64,000 bases of DNA, taken from the NCBI GenBank assembly GCA_037043015.1, contig CM073324.1, forward strand, positions 6,593,013-6,657,012, written 5' to 3'. Shown piece after piece: positions 38,163 to 48,906 of this stretch. The notes beneath the pieces are model-generated. The model saw only the letters and a program-made list of their open reading frames with translations. It did not search any database and was not told where the DNA came from. Source of the stretch: Bryum argenteum (lineage: Eukaryota > Streptophyta > Bryopsida > Bryales > Bryaceae). Position 1 is the first letter of the stretch, and every line of letters starts with the position of its first letter. The translations under genes and the position numbers were made by a program.

Positions 38163-39150
38163 TTATGTAATGTGCCTGGGTGGTACATAAGGCTGTGACT
38201 GTATAAAAGTCTGAACGCGTTCACACTGCAAGTGGTAGTGGATGAGGTTCGTGTAAAGTTGAGGCTGATATACGTAATGGGTGTCCAGTGTATACCCTGC
38301 GATATGTACGTCGTATGCCACGATGGCCGTATGGCCGCTTTTTCGTAGTGGGCGGTCACACCAGGTGACTGCTGTTACGTATTTTCACCTTTCCTTTTCC
38401 AGATCAAGCTCTCGCTTCAGCGCCCACTCTACTTTGTGATGGTGGATTCATTCGCGTGTTGCGTCGCTGCGTTGCGTTCAGCGCTCTCGTTGTTGTGCAT
38501 GAGCTTGTTCCGGCAATCGCTACGGAGGCTGTGAATTTCGTTGAGGGGTGACAGATTTCTCGGTTTTGCGTTCTCAATTTCGTTTCTTGAATTCGGAACT
38601 GGATGGGTTTGTTGATGCTGTCCGAGGTAGAGTGGATCACCGGCTCCTTGCGCATCAGGTTCGCATTCGTTCATCTTTCCTTTCCCATTGCACTCTCAAA
38701 CAGCGAGGCTTTGAGAGATGTTGTGTAAATTTTTTTTTCGTCTGTTTTTCGACTCCTTCCTGTGCTGCCGCCTACGGCGAACCTGTTGTGCAATGCGTAG
38801 GTTTTGGTTCGTTTATTCACCAGTGCGTTTTTTTTTTAGTCACAATTCTCTTCTGGTATTTCATGTATCGGGTCTGTGAGATCGAAGGACTAGCAGCAAT
38901 TGCCGGAATGTCTTCATAGTATGCTAGGGTTTCCATCATCAACTATGTTATTTGATCTCAATGTCTCCATTTACTGACGGCCCGGCTATTGTATTTTCAT
39001 GTCTACGGTGGTGACTGCAGCGTACTCACTTGCACTGTTCATTCTGGTACGTTATCGCAGCTTCTTTGATCGAAGCTCCTCCCCTCAGTTGCTTCATGAG
39101 TCTGATGAGACGACGTTCATGGTTTTGCAGGGTCAGAGTAAAAAACCCTG
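38163..39150. other. Harbinger element left non-coding arm
   Basis: Between the left TIR and the transposase ATG. Short ORFs (for example 38548-38919) have no domain; this is probably promoter, 5' UTR and perhaps an intron. Confidence 0.35.
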
Positions 39151-40634
39151 ATGGACTTTTTCGTGGACACTCGTAACTTGTATGCCTTCACTGCTTGGTT
39201 ACTACTGCAACTCCTGCACAACCAAAAACAACCTTCGGGGGCTCTTACCTTCGGTGAAGCAGATGACAATGGTTTCGAGGAGCTGAGTGTGATTACAAAT
39301 AGTCTCATGGAACCTGCATATGATGCCAGCGCACTGTTCAGTGCAAGCCTCTCCAATTTCAGGTTATGTACTATGGCCACGGTCTTTGATGAGGATGTCA
39401 GTTTCTGGGTTCGTCCTAGGTCAACCACCTGGTTTTCCAGATTCTTACTTGAACAATATGACGATGAGCGTTGGGTGCAAATGTTTAGGATGTCTAGAAG
39501 AGCAGTTGTGGCTCTTGCTGACTTGCTTCGGCCCCATGTTGAACGTCAGAATACGAAGTACCGTATAGCCATCCCTGTGCTAATCCGTGTGGCCTGTAGT
39601 TTATTCAAACTTACACACGGTGCGAGTCTCATAGTCTGCAGCGAGATGTTTGCGGTTGGGAAAAGTACTATGTCCATCATGCTCCGTGATGTTGTAAACG
39701 CAATAAACGATGGTATGCGAGAAGAGATAAGCTGGCCTACTAGTGAGAAACTTCGGCAGGTTCAGGTGGACTTCAAACGATTGTGTGGACTACCTGCTGT
39801 GGTAGGTGCTATCGATGGCACTCACATCTCCATATCAAAACCACAGATAGGTCCTGCAGACTATTACTACTTTAAGTCGGGCGGTTACACGATGAATTGT
39901 CAGGCAGTTGTCGACAACGACAAACGATTTCTCGACCTGTTTTTGGGAATGCCTGGTTCCACAAATGATTCCAGAATGTTACGACGCTCTTCGTTGCATC
40001 ATCTGGCGATGCACAACAACTTGTTTGACAGACACAACTCTGTTGATGGATTTCCCCTTTTCTGATTGGGGACTCTGGGTATCCGTTACTCCCCTGGCTC
40101 ATGGTTCCAGTAAGAGATCCAGGGCGGCTCACAGTAGCTGAGGAGCTGTTTAACCGCAGGTTGAGAAGGGGCAGATGCGTGGTCGAAAATGCCTTTGGCA
40201 TTTTGAAGCAAACATTTCGCGAGTTGCTCGTTAAATCTCAGTTACATGTGACATTTCTACCTGACGTTATCACTGCTTGTGCGATTCTGCACAATGTCCT
40301 CCTCGGCCAGTCTGTTGACGAGGTTGAGCAACTGCTAAACGTACTGCGCACAGAAGGATTTGAGGGGGAGGTTATTGACGATGAAGGAGGGCAGGCTGAT
40401 GATGGACAGGCGGAGGGGGACGATGTGGTAATTGCTCGTGGTTCAGAGGTTCGTCGTGAGTTAGGCTTATACCTGACCATGCAGGCGCAATTTGGCATAA
40501 TGGCGGGACAAAGTAAATCTGGCTCGCAACTTCAATACAATATAGATTTCGAATGGGAATTGGGTGTTCTTTTTTTTTCTATTTCTTGTCAGTTACATAA
40601 ACATCGTCATGTATACCATGGAATCCCATTCTAA
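39151..40634 (+). pseudogene. Harbinger DDE transposase with one frameshift
   Basis: The first frame (39151-40065, 304 residues) carries the helical N-terminal region and catalytic motifs AIDGTHISISKP (D222) and GMPGSTNDSRML (D273). It stops at a TGA at 40063-40065. The next frame resumes at once (LIGDSGYPLLPWLMVPV, from 40062) and includes NRRLRRGRCVVENAFGILK with the third catalytic acidic residue (E). The family normally reads straight through here, so a one-base change in the run CCCCTTTTC at 40054-40062 broke the gene, unless it is an assembly error. The C-terminal tail is acidic. In this family the protein excises and inserts at TWA sites together with the Myb-like partner. Confidence 0.9.
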
Positions 40635-41689
40635 CAAACAGTCTATCAGTGTACTGCAGATGTGAGGCACTAGTTTGCTACGGTCAGATGTAAGCAAACG
40701 AAGCTGCCGACATCGCCTGCTAATCAGAGGGTGTTGGCATTCGGGTCGACAGTCTCTTCCGCCTTAGAGCATAGGCAGGGTCCATCGCTCTCACAGCAGC
40801 GGTGAGTAGCTGTAGTATGCATTGTTTCTCCGTTGGGCACAGGAGTCGTTCCGTCGTCCTCAGGTCGGTGCCGCATTTCTGTTTCGCTAGTGTAATTTCC
40901 TTCGTCTGCCCTCACGCTAGAGTGAAGTCCATAGTCTCCAAGTCCACGGACTCTGTACTCAGGGTGTTGGTGTGCCTGCATGTAAGGGGCAGCAGCATAG
41001 AATGTCGAGGTCTGTTCTCCTTTATCTGCATGTACCGCTTGATGCATGGTAGGCAATGGAAAGTCTTTGTTCATGTTCAATGACTGACTCAAAACCGTCG
41101 AGAGTTGAGACAAGCAAGAGACCATTTCACCTTGCTTAAGTATGCTTAGACGAGCGTTCTCGTTGGCCACCGTTGCGTTTTCATACAACCGTCTGTCCTT
41201 CTCGCGCTGGTACGCCATCTGCTCACTAAACAGCTTGAGTTGTACTTCAGTTTTTGACCTCTCCAGTTCCCTCGACGCGTCTGCTATCTCTTGCATTTGC
41301 TGTGCCATCACAACTCCAGTTGCCTTTGTTGCATCTGCTATGATTGCATGTCCTCTCAAGTTTTTTCGTTTCTGGCCTGTGTTTCCTGTACGCCGCTGCA
41401 TTGTTGCTTGCGAAGTCTCAGACGAGCTAATCACATGGGGGGTGATTCCAGGTGGCAGTCCCACGTACGGTCTAGAGCTCGGGGTCCCGCCAGCATTGCT
41501 CGGACCAGCTGCATGTGAGGGCGTAGAAGATCGCCGGTGAGGTGACCGTGGAGGTGATCACTACAAGAAAATGGGTGTAAAACCTACTAAAGATTGACAC
41601 TGAAATGTCCAAATCAACAAAAAGGCCTTCGCACCTTGGATTTCTGTCAATTTACACGGAGTTTTGTCAATTCTCACTCGTTCAAATTT

Positions 41690-42250
41690 TTTTGGAATTT
41701 TTTTGGAATCTTAGGGAATATTGTTGGAATAGTTTGGAATCTTTCGGAATCTTACGGAATCTTTGGGAATCTTTTCATTATTTTTCAGACATTGATAAAA
41801 ATGCAAATTGAAAAACAAAGATGCTTTGGGGCATCATTATTTCTTCAAAAAGAAACAATTGAAAAATTTTAAAATATTTTCTAGATATAGAAAAATCCCT
41901 GCATGCAATATTGAAAAAAAAATTTGATTTTTTTTATTTTTTTTTTAATTTGTAAAAATTATTCAAAGTCAACTGGGCAGTAAAAAAAGGCTCCAACCTC
42001 AAAAAAAAAAAACATTCAAAAAATTTTGAAATTTTTTATACATATAGAAAAATACCTGCATGAAGTAGTGGAAAAAAAAATTTGAAAAAAAAATGTTTTT
42101 TCCGTGAAAAATATTCAAAGTATGCTGGGTAGTAAAAAAACGCCCCAGCCTCAAAAAAAAAATTCAAAAAAAATTGAAATTTTTTATACATATAGAAAAA
42201 TACCTGCATGAAATAGTGGAAAAAAAAATTTGAAAAAAAAAAAATTTTTA
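41690..42250 (+). repeat. Tandem repeats inside the CACTA element
   Basis: A run of GGAATCTT-type decamers at 41690-41775 is followed by about 2.8 copies of a unit of roughly 150 bases. The landmark TATAGAAAAATACCTGCATG (first copy with variants) appears near 41885, 42042 and 42190. CACTA elements often carry subterminal repeats that bind their transposase. Confidence 0.7.
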
Positions 42251-42334
42251 CATGGCAAATTAATCGCCAATGGTTAAGTATTTGAATAAGTTACAAAATT
42301 AAACGCACATGTGCATGAACGTTTGTAAGTGTTG

Positions 42335-42460
42335 TGGCGGTTGAATACATGGGTTAGGGATGAAGAGGTCGTGGGTTCAAGCCCGGGTGGCGACAGTTTG
42401 AGAAATGTTCGTGGTGGGCCCCACCGGTGGCGGTTGATAATGCGTTTTTTTTTTTCATGG
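42335..42460 (+). repeat. tRNA-like SINE head inside the CACTA element
   Basis: TGGCGGTTGAATACATGG (A-box-like) and GGTTCAAGCCC (B-box) are spaced as in a tRNA-derived SINE, followed by a T run at 42446-42456. No target duplication could be fixed. Confidence 0.4.
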
Positions 42461-44513
42461 GTAGTAGAATCGTAGTTACCTCAAGAAGCGTAAAAGTAGA
42501 AATGAAAATAAATAATAATTTCAGGTGCAGTAAACATTAACATTTACTTCCTTTAAAAAAAATCACAATCTTTGGGAAATGGTGAAATTGTAAAAAAAAG
42601 GAGGCTTTGGAGTCCTACGTGGAAGTTTATCACCATAGTGTAATAGTGACATGGCAAGATAAATCCAACATGGCAATTACATTAGCAACCCGTACATCCT
42701 ACGTGTATTTTTCGCACTGATGTGACCGAATTGACAAGGTTCTCATCAACTACATGACCGAATCAGGGTACTAAAATTGACACCACAGATTGATGAGTTT
42801 TTGTCATTTTTTTGTCAATTAAGACAACCAGCGCCTTGTAGTGGATGTATCCCTTGTGCCTTGCGTGTAATCTGCAGGTGGTAAATCAAATGGATCATCA
42901 GTATCAGGTTCGCTTTGACCTTCGTCCTCGTTATGCGTATCAGTCTGCGGCGGTCTGTAGTTTCCGTCGTTGGGAGATAGCATATCGCGAACATGGGGAG
43001 GGTTTATCATCGGCCGACTTAGTACCCGGTCGTGGATGCTTTCGTATACATCCTGCGAAAAAAAACCCTTGGCAGCCCCCTACGATTGTCTTTGTGTGGT
43101 ATTCATGTCCCAAAGAGTCCGTGCGTTGCGGCTGTCTGTGAAGTAATCCGCAATCCTCTTGTACTTTCGGGCACTATCCGGTTCCACTTGCCTTTGCATG
43201 CGGGGCCATCACGGTATATGGGTGAGAACCCCGCATTGTTCACAACAAAAGCCACGCGTAGCCATTTACTCGTGTCGGCACCATTAGGTCCCGTCCCGTC
43301 CCACAAAGCTGTCGAGTTCTTGGAAGAATCGCTCCCGCTTCACGCTATCGTATGGCAATTTCTTGAGGCCCCCAATTGGGACCGCGGTCTTTCCTTGCCG
43401 CTTATTTGGACTCGGGCTAGGCAGTGCGCGAGGACTCGGTGGTGGCCCTCCTCGTGCAAAGTCTGAGATGGAACCGTTCTCGGAAAGATCTTTGGTCGAG
43501 GTTGCGGTGTAGCGCGGTCATCATGGAACCCGATACAATATGGATTGTTAGCGTTTGAATGTTTGTCGAATGTGCACTAACTTAAGCATCGGAGTGTTAA
43601 CTTCTGTTGTGCAGGTTCAGTGGCGGAATGAATGATATCTGAATTGAGCAGGTGCTTTTCTAGCATGTTCTTATAGAAGCATCGGAGTGTTTGTGTTTGT
43701 TTTGCAGGTCATGTTTTAAACATTCAACTTTCAAATGTCTACGTATGTGAGGTTTTAGAAATCGTATGAACTCAAGTGAACTCACTATCTGGAGGGAGAG
43801 CCGTGGGACGTATAGGTGCTCCAAGGTTTACCCGATTCTCCATTGCAACGGTAAGCTTTCCTGAAATCCAAACCAATGGTTTAATTGCATTGCAGACACT
43901 GCTTCACGTTGACTAACAGGATTTCTTTGCTTCAAAACACAGTACAATTCCAAACAAGAACAATGCATGAAGGCATGAAGAAGAAAAACGCATGAGTAGC
44001 GAACGTGATAGACAAGAACAATGCAGGAAGAAGAAAGTGAATGAGTAGCGAACCTGATAGATACAGTCGATAGAGGAGTGAGGAGGGACTTCTGTGCCTT
44101 CTGTTTATGAAGCCGTCGATGATGAGAAGAAGGCGGCGCTTCGATTCTGAGGCACCACTTTCTACATGGGCTAGATTTGGAACTGCTCAGAAATAGCCAG
44201 ATTTGTAGGGAGATATGTGACAGCGCTCTTTTATAATGTGCCACATTGCGGTGTACTATATAAAACTCATGCTACATTCCTGAAATCTTCAAATTCCATG
44301 AATTCGCAGTTAAGTAAAAGCACGTAGTAGTGGCGTCAAAATAGCAAAGTGAGGATCCACTTTTCAGATAACTGCGGTCTTATCCTGGTGCCAACTCCTC
44401 CGCCACGTAGGTTCGGTGAATGCAAATGTGCGTTGGTGTGAACACCCTCCCTTTTAAGCACGTAAGAACAGTGCAATAACCTCGGGCTACAGCCAGGTGC
44501 GAACGCACCTTAA

Positions 44514-45020
44514 GGGTGCAAGTACCTCACCTCCAGTGGTAGAACAAACCACAAAGCAACTGGATAAAGCACCACCCTTTACACTCCTTTCTATAACAAC
44601 CATGCGAAAGGAGCAAAGAGGTGCACAATGTGTGTCTGTGGGAGGGAAGATGTGGCCACCATCTGGTCGTCAAGACAATGCCCAACATGCAAGCCCCCCT
44701 TCGATCTCTTTTCAACACATGTGACCCATCCTACTAAAGAGCAAGAAAAAAGCCTCAACTTCCAAACAGCCTTGATGAATCTCAGCAAATGCTCCGAAAC
44801 TATGGGTGCAGCACAGATAGAAGAGGGGGGGGGGGGGGGCATGATGACATGAATTATGTGCCACCCACTCTGGCTATGAGTGGTGCCCTTCATTGTTCTC
44901 TACTAACAAACGTGTGCTTTACAATACATATCAGTATTGATAAAGTTCCTCTACTCAAGGCCTTGGTCACTGGACCTTCTGCCGATTCCTGCGTGGATTT
45001 CATCATGGCAGGAGCAACAG
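44514..45020. other. Intergenic with poly-G tract
   Basis: No gene. A run of 15 G lies at about 44825-44839. Short overlapping frames on both strands have no domain. Confidence 0.35.
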
Positions 45021-45456
45021 TAACTGTAACGCCCAAGCAAGCTGGAGGGTTTTTTTTTTTTTTTTTTTTTTTTTCCCACAGATTGTGGTCACCTTGTCAC
45101 TTGTATTTTGATGTCAAACTGGTCACCTTCTTGTGATGCATTCAGAAAGTGGTATTTTGCGATTTAAATCACAGTTTGTATGAGTGATTCTGTGCTTTGG
45201 AAGGATAGTGGTGGTAGATTGGGGTTGTACATGACCTTATAGGAGGTTGCAAGCTCATCATTGATTGTTCATTGATTGATCGTTCATGGTGCCCAAGTTC
45301 AAGAAGTGCACTATTCATGATGCCCAAGTTTAAAAAGGGCACTATTCATGATGCCCAAGTTCAAGAAGTGCTCTATTCATGATGCCCAAGTCCAAAAGAT
45401 GTTGTGATCCAATTTTGGGCTGCCCGTTTCAGACCCCATGGGCGTTTCAGGGTTAA
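45021..45456. mobile_element. TTAA-type MITE, copy A (inverted relative to 47040-47409)
   Basis: The right end reads GGGCGTTTCAGGGTTAA with TTAA at 45453-45456. The body from 45090 to 45425 is the inverted homologue of 47075-47345, including AGGAGGTTGCAAGCTCATCA and CATGATGCCCAAGT. The left end near 45021 is degenerate (TGTAACGCCCAAG in place of TTAAACGTCCAAG). A 25-base T run (45050-45074) has expanded inside. Three to four copies of a CCCAAGTT...ATTCATGATG unit lie at 45290-45395. Confidence 0.65.
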
Positions 45457-45606
45457 AACCCGTTCCGGGCTTTGAAGGTCCTCGCACGAACAAAATTAAG
45501 CCGACTTCTTCCGTTATGATCTTAAAATTGTAGAAGAATCAATGGTTCAGATTCGGCATGCAACTATTCAATTGAGTTAAATTTGAGATCGTACATTTGG
45601 GTCTTC

Positions 45607-45608
<2 letters not shown>
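45453..45608. mobile_element. Truncated second MITE abutting copy A at one TTAA
   Basis: From the same TTAA (45453-45456) rightwards the sequence is homologous to the reverse complement of the MITE at 16397-16665 (GAACAAAA, TAAGCC, TATGATCTTAAAA, GAAGAATCAA). It loses similarity at the (TA)n tract. Two TTAA-type elements therefore appear to share one target site. Confidence 0.5.

Positions 45609-45674
<66 letters not shown>
45609..45674. repeat. (TA)n microsatellite
   Basis: About 33 uninterrupted TA units. Confidence 0.95.
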
Positions 45675-45676
<2 letters not shown>

Positions 45677-47039
45677 AACTCAATCTCCAATAAGAGATTG
45701 GCGTGAATACAAATATTCTGTTCGTAATGTCTTTACCTCAATGGCCACATGACAAAGTGGTAAAAGAACAAAACTACTCACCCCTTACGGGAATAGACAC
45801 TAAACTACACATACGAAACCCGACTACACAAAGTAAATCCGAGACCAAACTAAAATAAAGTAACCAAGATAGAACTATTTAGGGTGCGAGTGTTTGGCAA
45901 ATGGATGTTTTAATTGGAATTTGGATGGGTTCAAGGTCACCAAGTCGTGCTGTCCTAGGGTGGTTGAGGTGTAGGACGTTTGTAATCGTCTTTGGTCCGA
46001 GTTCGAACCTTGTCGGGCTCGTTTGAGCGATTCGCATGGCTTGGGGCTGTCACGAGTATATGGCGGAAAAATAAATCAACCACCCGGCCCCTACCCGAGA
46101 AGCTGAGACTGAAACAATGCGCTGGTAACAACAGTGGTTTGTACCACTACCCCCCTTTTTTGTTTGTCATGGTGGTTCGAAATTGGTGGGGAGGGTTTGG
46201 TGGTTTTCTAGTTTGCGTTTATATAGGAGGATTAATGTTGCGTGTTGTATGGCTATCATGTTAATTGTTTTGAATGCGTTTTTGATTTGTTTTACGGTTA
46301 GTTTGAATGAAGTTTCCAGTGAGGTCATTGATGGTGTGTGAGTAGTGCCTCTAGCTCCTGAAGTAATGACTATGAGGGGGTTGACTTTCCAACCACGGGC
46401 AGCTATTGAGTCGAGTAATGGTTGGTATTTATTGGTTTTATTTGTGATGGTTTCGTGTGGAAATCTGTCGTTACAGTATGTGAATTCAATATATTGAATG
46501 GCAATGTTGTTGTGGGTCTTCTTCATAGTCCTATGGTTCTCTTCCATTGTTTCTGGTGGGACATGAGAAACATGAGAGAAGTAGCAACTACTCTCTTGCC
46601 TATGGTCCATGGTTGATGGTATTGAATTCCTAGATTCATAATATGCAATGAGCCTAGGACTATCTTGTGATCAACACGATAACCCTTCTTGAGCGCTAGG
46701 AAGAAGATACGTGGGAGAGAAGGAAAGAGGCTTGGAGTCATGGGCGCAATGCGTTACATGCTTATCTCATTTGGAAAACTAGAAGCTTGAAGGGAATTGT
46801 ATCGTAGCATGCTTGCTTCTCAAACTTGGTTCTCAATCTCATCCCCTCACTCTCTCAAGTGACCAATGCCATAAGCACTAGAGGTGCAGACGGATGCCTT
46901 GAGAAGAGAAAATCACATCTAATGCTCTATTATTGCGGTGCTCATGGTTATGAAAATTATAAGGAATATTCCATATTAATGTTGAGAATCTTTGACATAC
47001 ATACAATTATTTTATTTTGTACTAAGGCATTTCAAATGC
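45675..47039. other. Spacer between inverted MITE copies, with a tRNA-like repeat
   Basis: 45680-45810 is homologous to the SINE-like repeat at 31190-31330. At 45960-46010 there is an A-box-like TGGTTGAGGTG and a B-box-like GAGTTCGAACCTTG. No gene is supported in the remainder; the minus-strand frame 46167-46610 shows no domain. Confidence 0.4.
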
Positions 47040-47409
47040 TTAAGCCTTAAACGTCTAGCTATACGGATTGGGGCAGCCCAAAATTGGATCACAACATCTT
47101 TTGGACTTGGGCATCATGAATAGTGCACTTTTTGAACTTATGCATCATGAATGATCCAATCAATGATGAGCTTGCAACCTCCTACAATGTTATGTACAAC
47201 CCCAACCTACCTACCATAATCCTTTCAAAGCACAAAATCACTCATACAAATTGTGATTTGAATTCTAAAATTTCACTTTTTGAATGCATCACAAGAAGGT
47301 GACCAATTTGACATCAAAATATAAGTGAAAAGTTGAGTACATTGAGAGCTACTGAGGAGATTCTGTTGGAAAAGGCCCCCTCGGGGCTCCTTGGACGTTT
47401 AAGGGTTAA
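47040..47409. mobile_element. TTAA-type MITE, copy B, 370 bp
   Basis: TTAA at 47040-47043 and 47406-47409. The ends are TTAAGCCTTAAACGTC and (reverse) TTAACCCTTAAACGTC, one mismatch in 16. The body is homologous to 45090-45425 in the opposite orientation. Confidence 0.78.
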
Positions 47410-47539
47410 ATTATGGGGATTTGTATGTGTAGGAAAAAAAAAACATCTTCAAAAATATAGAGAGAGTATTAGATAAGATTTGAAAAGTCCAATTTAGGGC
47501 ACAACTTGAATAATATGCTCCAATATTTGATTTTTTGGG

Positions 47540-47680
47540 CCCAAAGCACGACGTGGCTACGTCAGCAGTGAACAGGACGACCTCTTTAAAACATTCCTTT
47601 TAAGCTCGCCCGCCACACCACGTCAGCCATTCCACGCGTTCGCCATCCTTTTCCCTTTTTTACCACGTGGCCACCTGGCT
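47540..47680 (+). promoter_or_regulatory. ACGT-core cluster upstream of the LHC-like gene
   Basis: ACGTGG and ACGTCA cores near 47552-47565, CCACGTCA near 47620, and a perfect G-box CACGTG at 47664-47669, about 380 bases before the ATG. bZIP-bound ACGT elements are common in light- and stress-responsive plant promoters. Function here is inferred. Confidence 0.4.
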
Positions 47681-48044
47681 TCCAAACAGCTTGCCCCTCC
47701 CGGTAACCGGCGACAGCCCGTCACCCCGCCCTTTTCTTTTGCTCCCGCCCTCCTGAGGTCACATCACGCAAGAAGCGGGCTACTCCCGGTGCATCTGACC
47801 GAACCGCCCGGTCGTCGTCCTCGGTCGGTTGCGTTCTTTATGAAGCAAAGGCTCACAGCATTCAAGACTTTCTTGCGTGTTGGAGTAGCTGCTCTTCGTT
47901 GACTCGTCCCTGGAGTTCCGTCCGCTGACGTTTTAGGAGAAGAATCAGTCGTTTCTTGCGCTTATTGAGTCAGTATCTCGCCGGATCGAAACATTCTTTC
48001 GTTAGCAATTTTTTGTGAGGCGGAATCTGGTGAGAGATCGGTTC

Positions 48045-48906
48045 ATGGCGGCTCTTAGGGTGCAGAGTTTGGCTACCGTAGGTGGTTTGACGCACGGGCC
48101 GAGCCTGGTCAGTAAGAAGGGAGTTTCAGTGAAGAGTGCAACATTTGTGACGAGGAAGAACAGATCGTTCAAGAGTGTACGTTGTGGAAGCAGTGAATCC
48201 GATGAAAATGTTGACATCTCGGAAATTGTGCTCAAGTCCGCCAACGACGACCTGTTTGCAATGTCGAAGGCTGAAAAGCGGACTTCGAGTGAGTCCTCTC
48301 CTGCTCGCGTTCCGAAATTCACTACGCTTCGGCCATTTGGTGATGCTGGAGCCGGCGTTATGACTGGTCTTGAAGGCTCTTTGTTTGAGCTTCTTGCGGC
48401 CAATATTGAGGCAACAGCTGACCTTAAGAGGTAACGCTTCATTACTTTTCCTCCTGATGAATTTTTTCGTTCTTTTCCCTCGTCATTTTCGTTTGTTCTT
48501 TCAGGCGATGTGTGATAAGAAGATATCAATTGCTGAAGATTTTTCTGTGGAGTAGGATCTTATACATTATGTCATGGATTGTGGTATTAGACTGAACATA
48601 TGTTGATTATGCAGGTTCGAGACTCTCTCAGGGCGCTTGGCTATGATGGCTTTCTTCGTCGCCATAGGAGTTGAGATCACAACCGGGAACAGCGTGTTCA
48701 AGGGCATCGACGTGAAAGAATTAGGACAATTTGCGGCATTTGCCGGAGTTGCGACGGTCACAGCGGCCGGCTTTGCGTTCGCTTGGCGATCAAGAAGTGA
48801 CGTAGCATCTTCATTGTCGAAGGGTGCGCTCAAGCTTCTGGATACTGCAGTTGACAACGTGATTGACGGACTTTTCTACGACGATGAAGAGAAATTCAAC
48901 GAGTAG
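48045..48906 (+). CDS. Two-helix LHC-like stress-enhanced (SEP-type) chloroplast protein
   Basis: Two exons, 48045-48430 and 48615-48906, with a GT-AG intron of 184 bases, give 225 residues. The N-terminus (MAALRVQSLATVGGL..., rich in Ser, Val and basic residues, few acids to about residue 48) looks like a chloroplast transit peptide. Residues 131-139 (ETLSGRLAM) match the chlorophyll-binding ExxNGRxAM motif of LHC-like helices, with Ser replacing Asn/His. A first membrane segment follows at about 137-152 and a second at about 166-186 (LGQFAAFAGVATVTAAGFAF). Two helices with this layout fit the SEP family of photoprotective thylakoid proteins, SEP2-like best. The Asn to Ser change could weaken pigment binding. 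The start was chosen as the first ATG; the GTG-headed extension is ignored. Confidence 0.82.

Larger units (their letters stand above)
41559..42843. mobile_element. CACTA element, non-autonomous, 1285 bp
   Basis: Starts CACTACAAGAAAATGG and ends, reversed, CACTACAAGGCGCTGG. It is flanked by the 3-base duplication GAT (41556-41558 and 42844-42846). No transposase ORF; the interior is very AT-rich with tandem repeats and a tRNA-like segment. It inserted into the Myb-like gene of the Harbinger element, so it is the younger insertion. Confidence 0.92.
40724..43470 (-). pseudogene. Harbinger Myb/SANT-like partner gene, broken
   Basis: The N-terminal part on the minus strand near 43440-43090 resembles a trihelix/SANT domain (KLPYDSVKRERFFQEL, then KWLRVAFVVNNAGFSPIY and CKGKWNRIV, then DYFTDSRNARTLWDM) but needs at least two frame changes. 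A middle Asp/Pro-rich segment (42819-43010) runs directly into a CACTA insertion (41559-42843). The C-terminal part resumes after it and includes 40724-41464 with a coiled-coil (QQMQEIADASRELERSKTEV, QREKDRRLYENATVANENA). Such proteins carry Harbinger transposase into the nucleus and bind the ends. This copy cannot make the full protein. Confidence 0.8.
38143..44510. mobile_element. Full-length two-gene PIF/Harbinger element
   Basis: Ends AGCTTCGTTCGCACCTGGC (left) and, reversed, AGGTGCGTTCGCACCTGGC (right) form a 19-base TIR with two mismatches. Both sides are flanked by TAA (38140-38142 and 44511-44513). The element has the canonical Harbinger content: a DDE transposase on the plus strand (39151-40634) and a convergent Myb/SANT-like gene on the minus strand. 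A 1285-bp CACTA element sits inside it, so the original length was about 5.1 kb. Both genes are now damaged. Confidence 0.88.

Noticed and set aside
40054-40066. Programmed frameshift in the Harbinger transposase
   Set aside because: No slippery heptamer with a clear downstream structure; the partner gene is also decayed, so a plain indel or read error is simpler.
43032-43466. Plus-strand ORF 43032-43466
   Set aside because: Antisense to the recognisable Myb/SANT-like domain of the Harbinger element.
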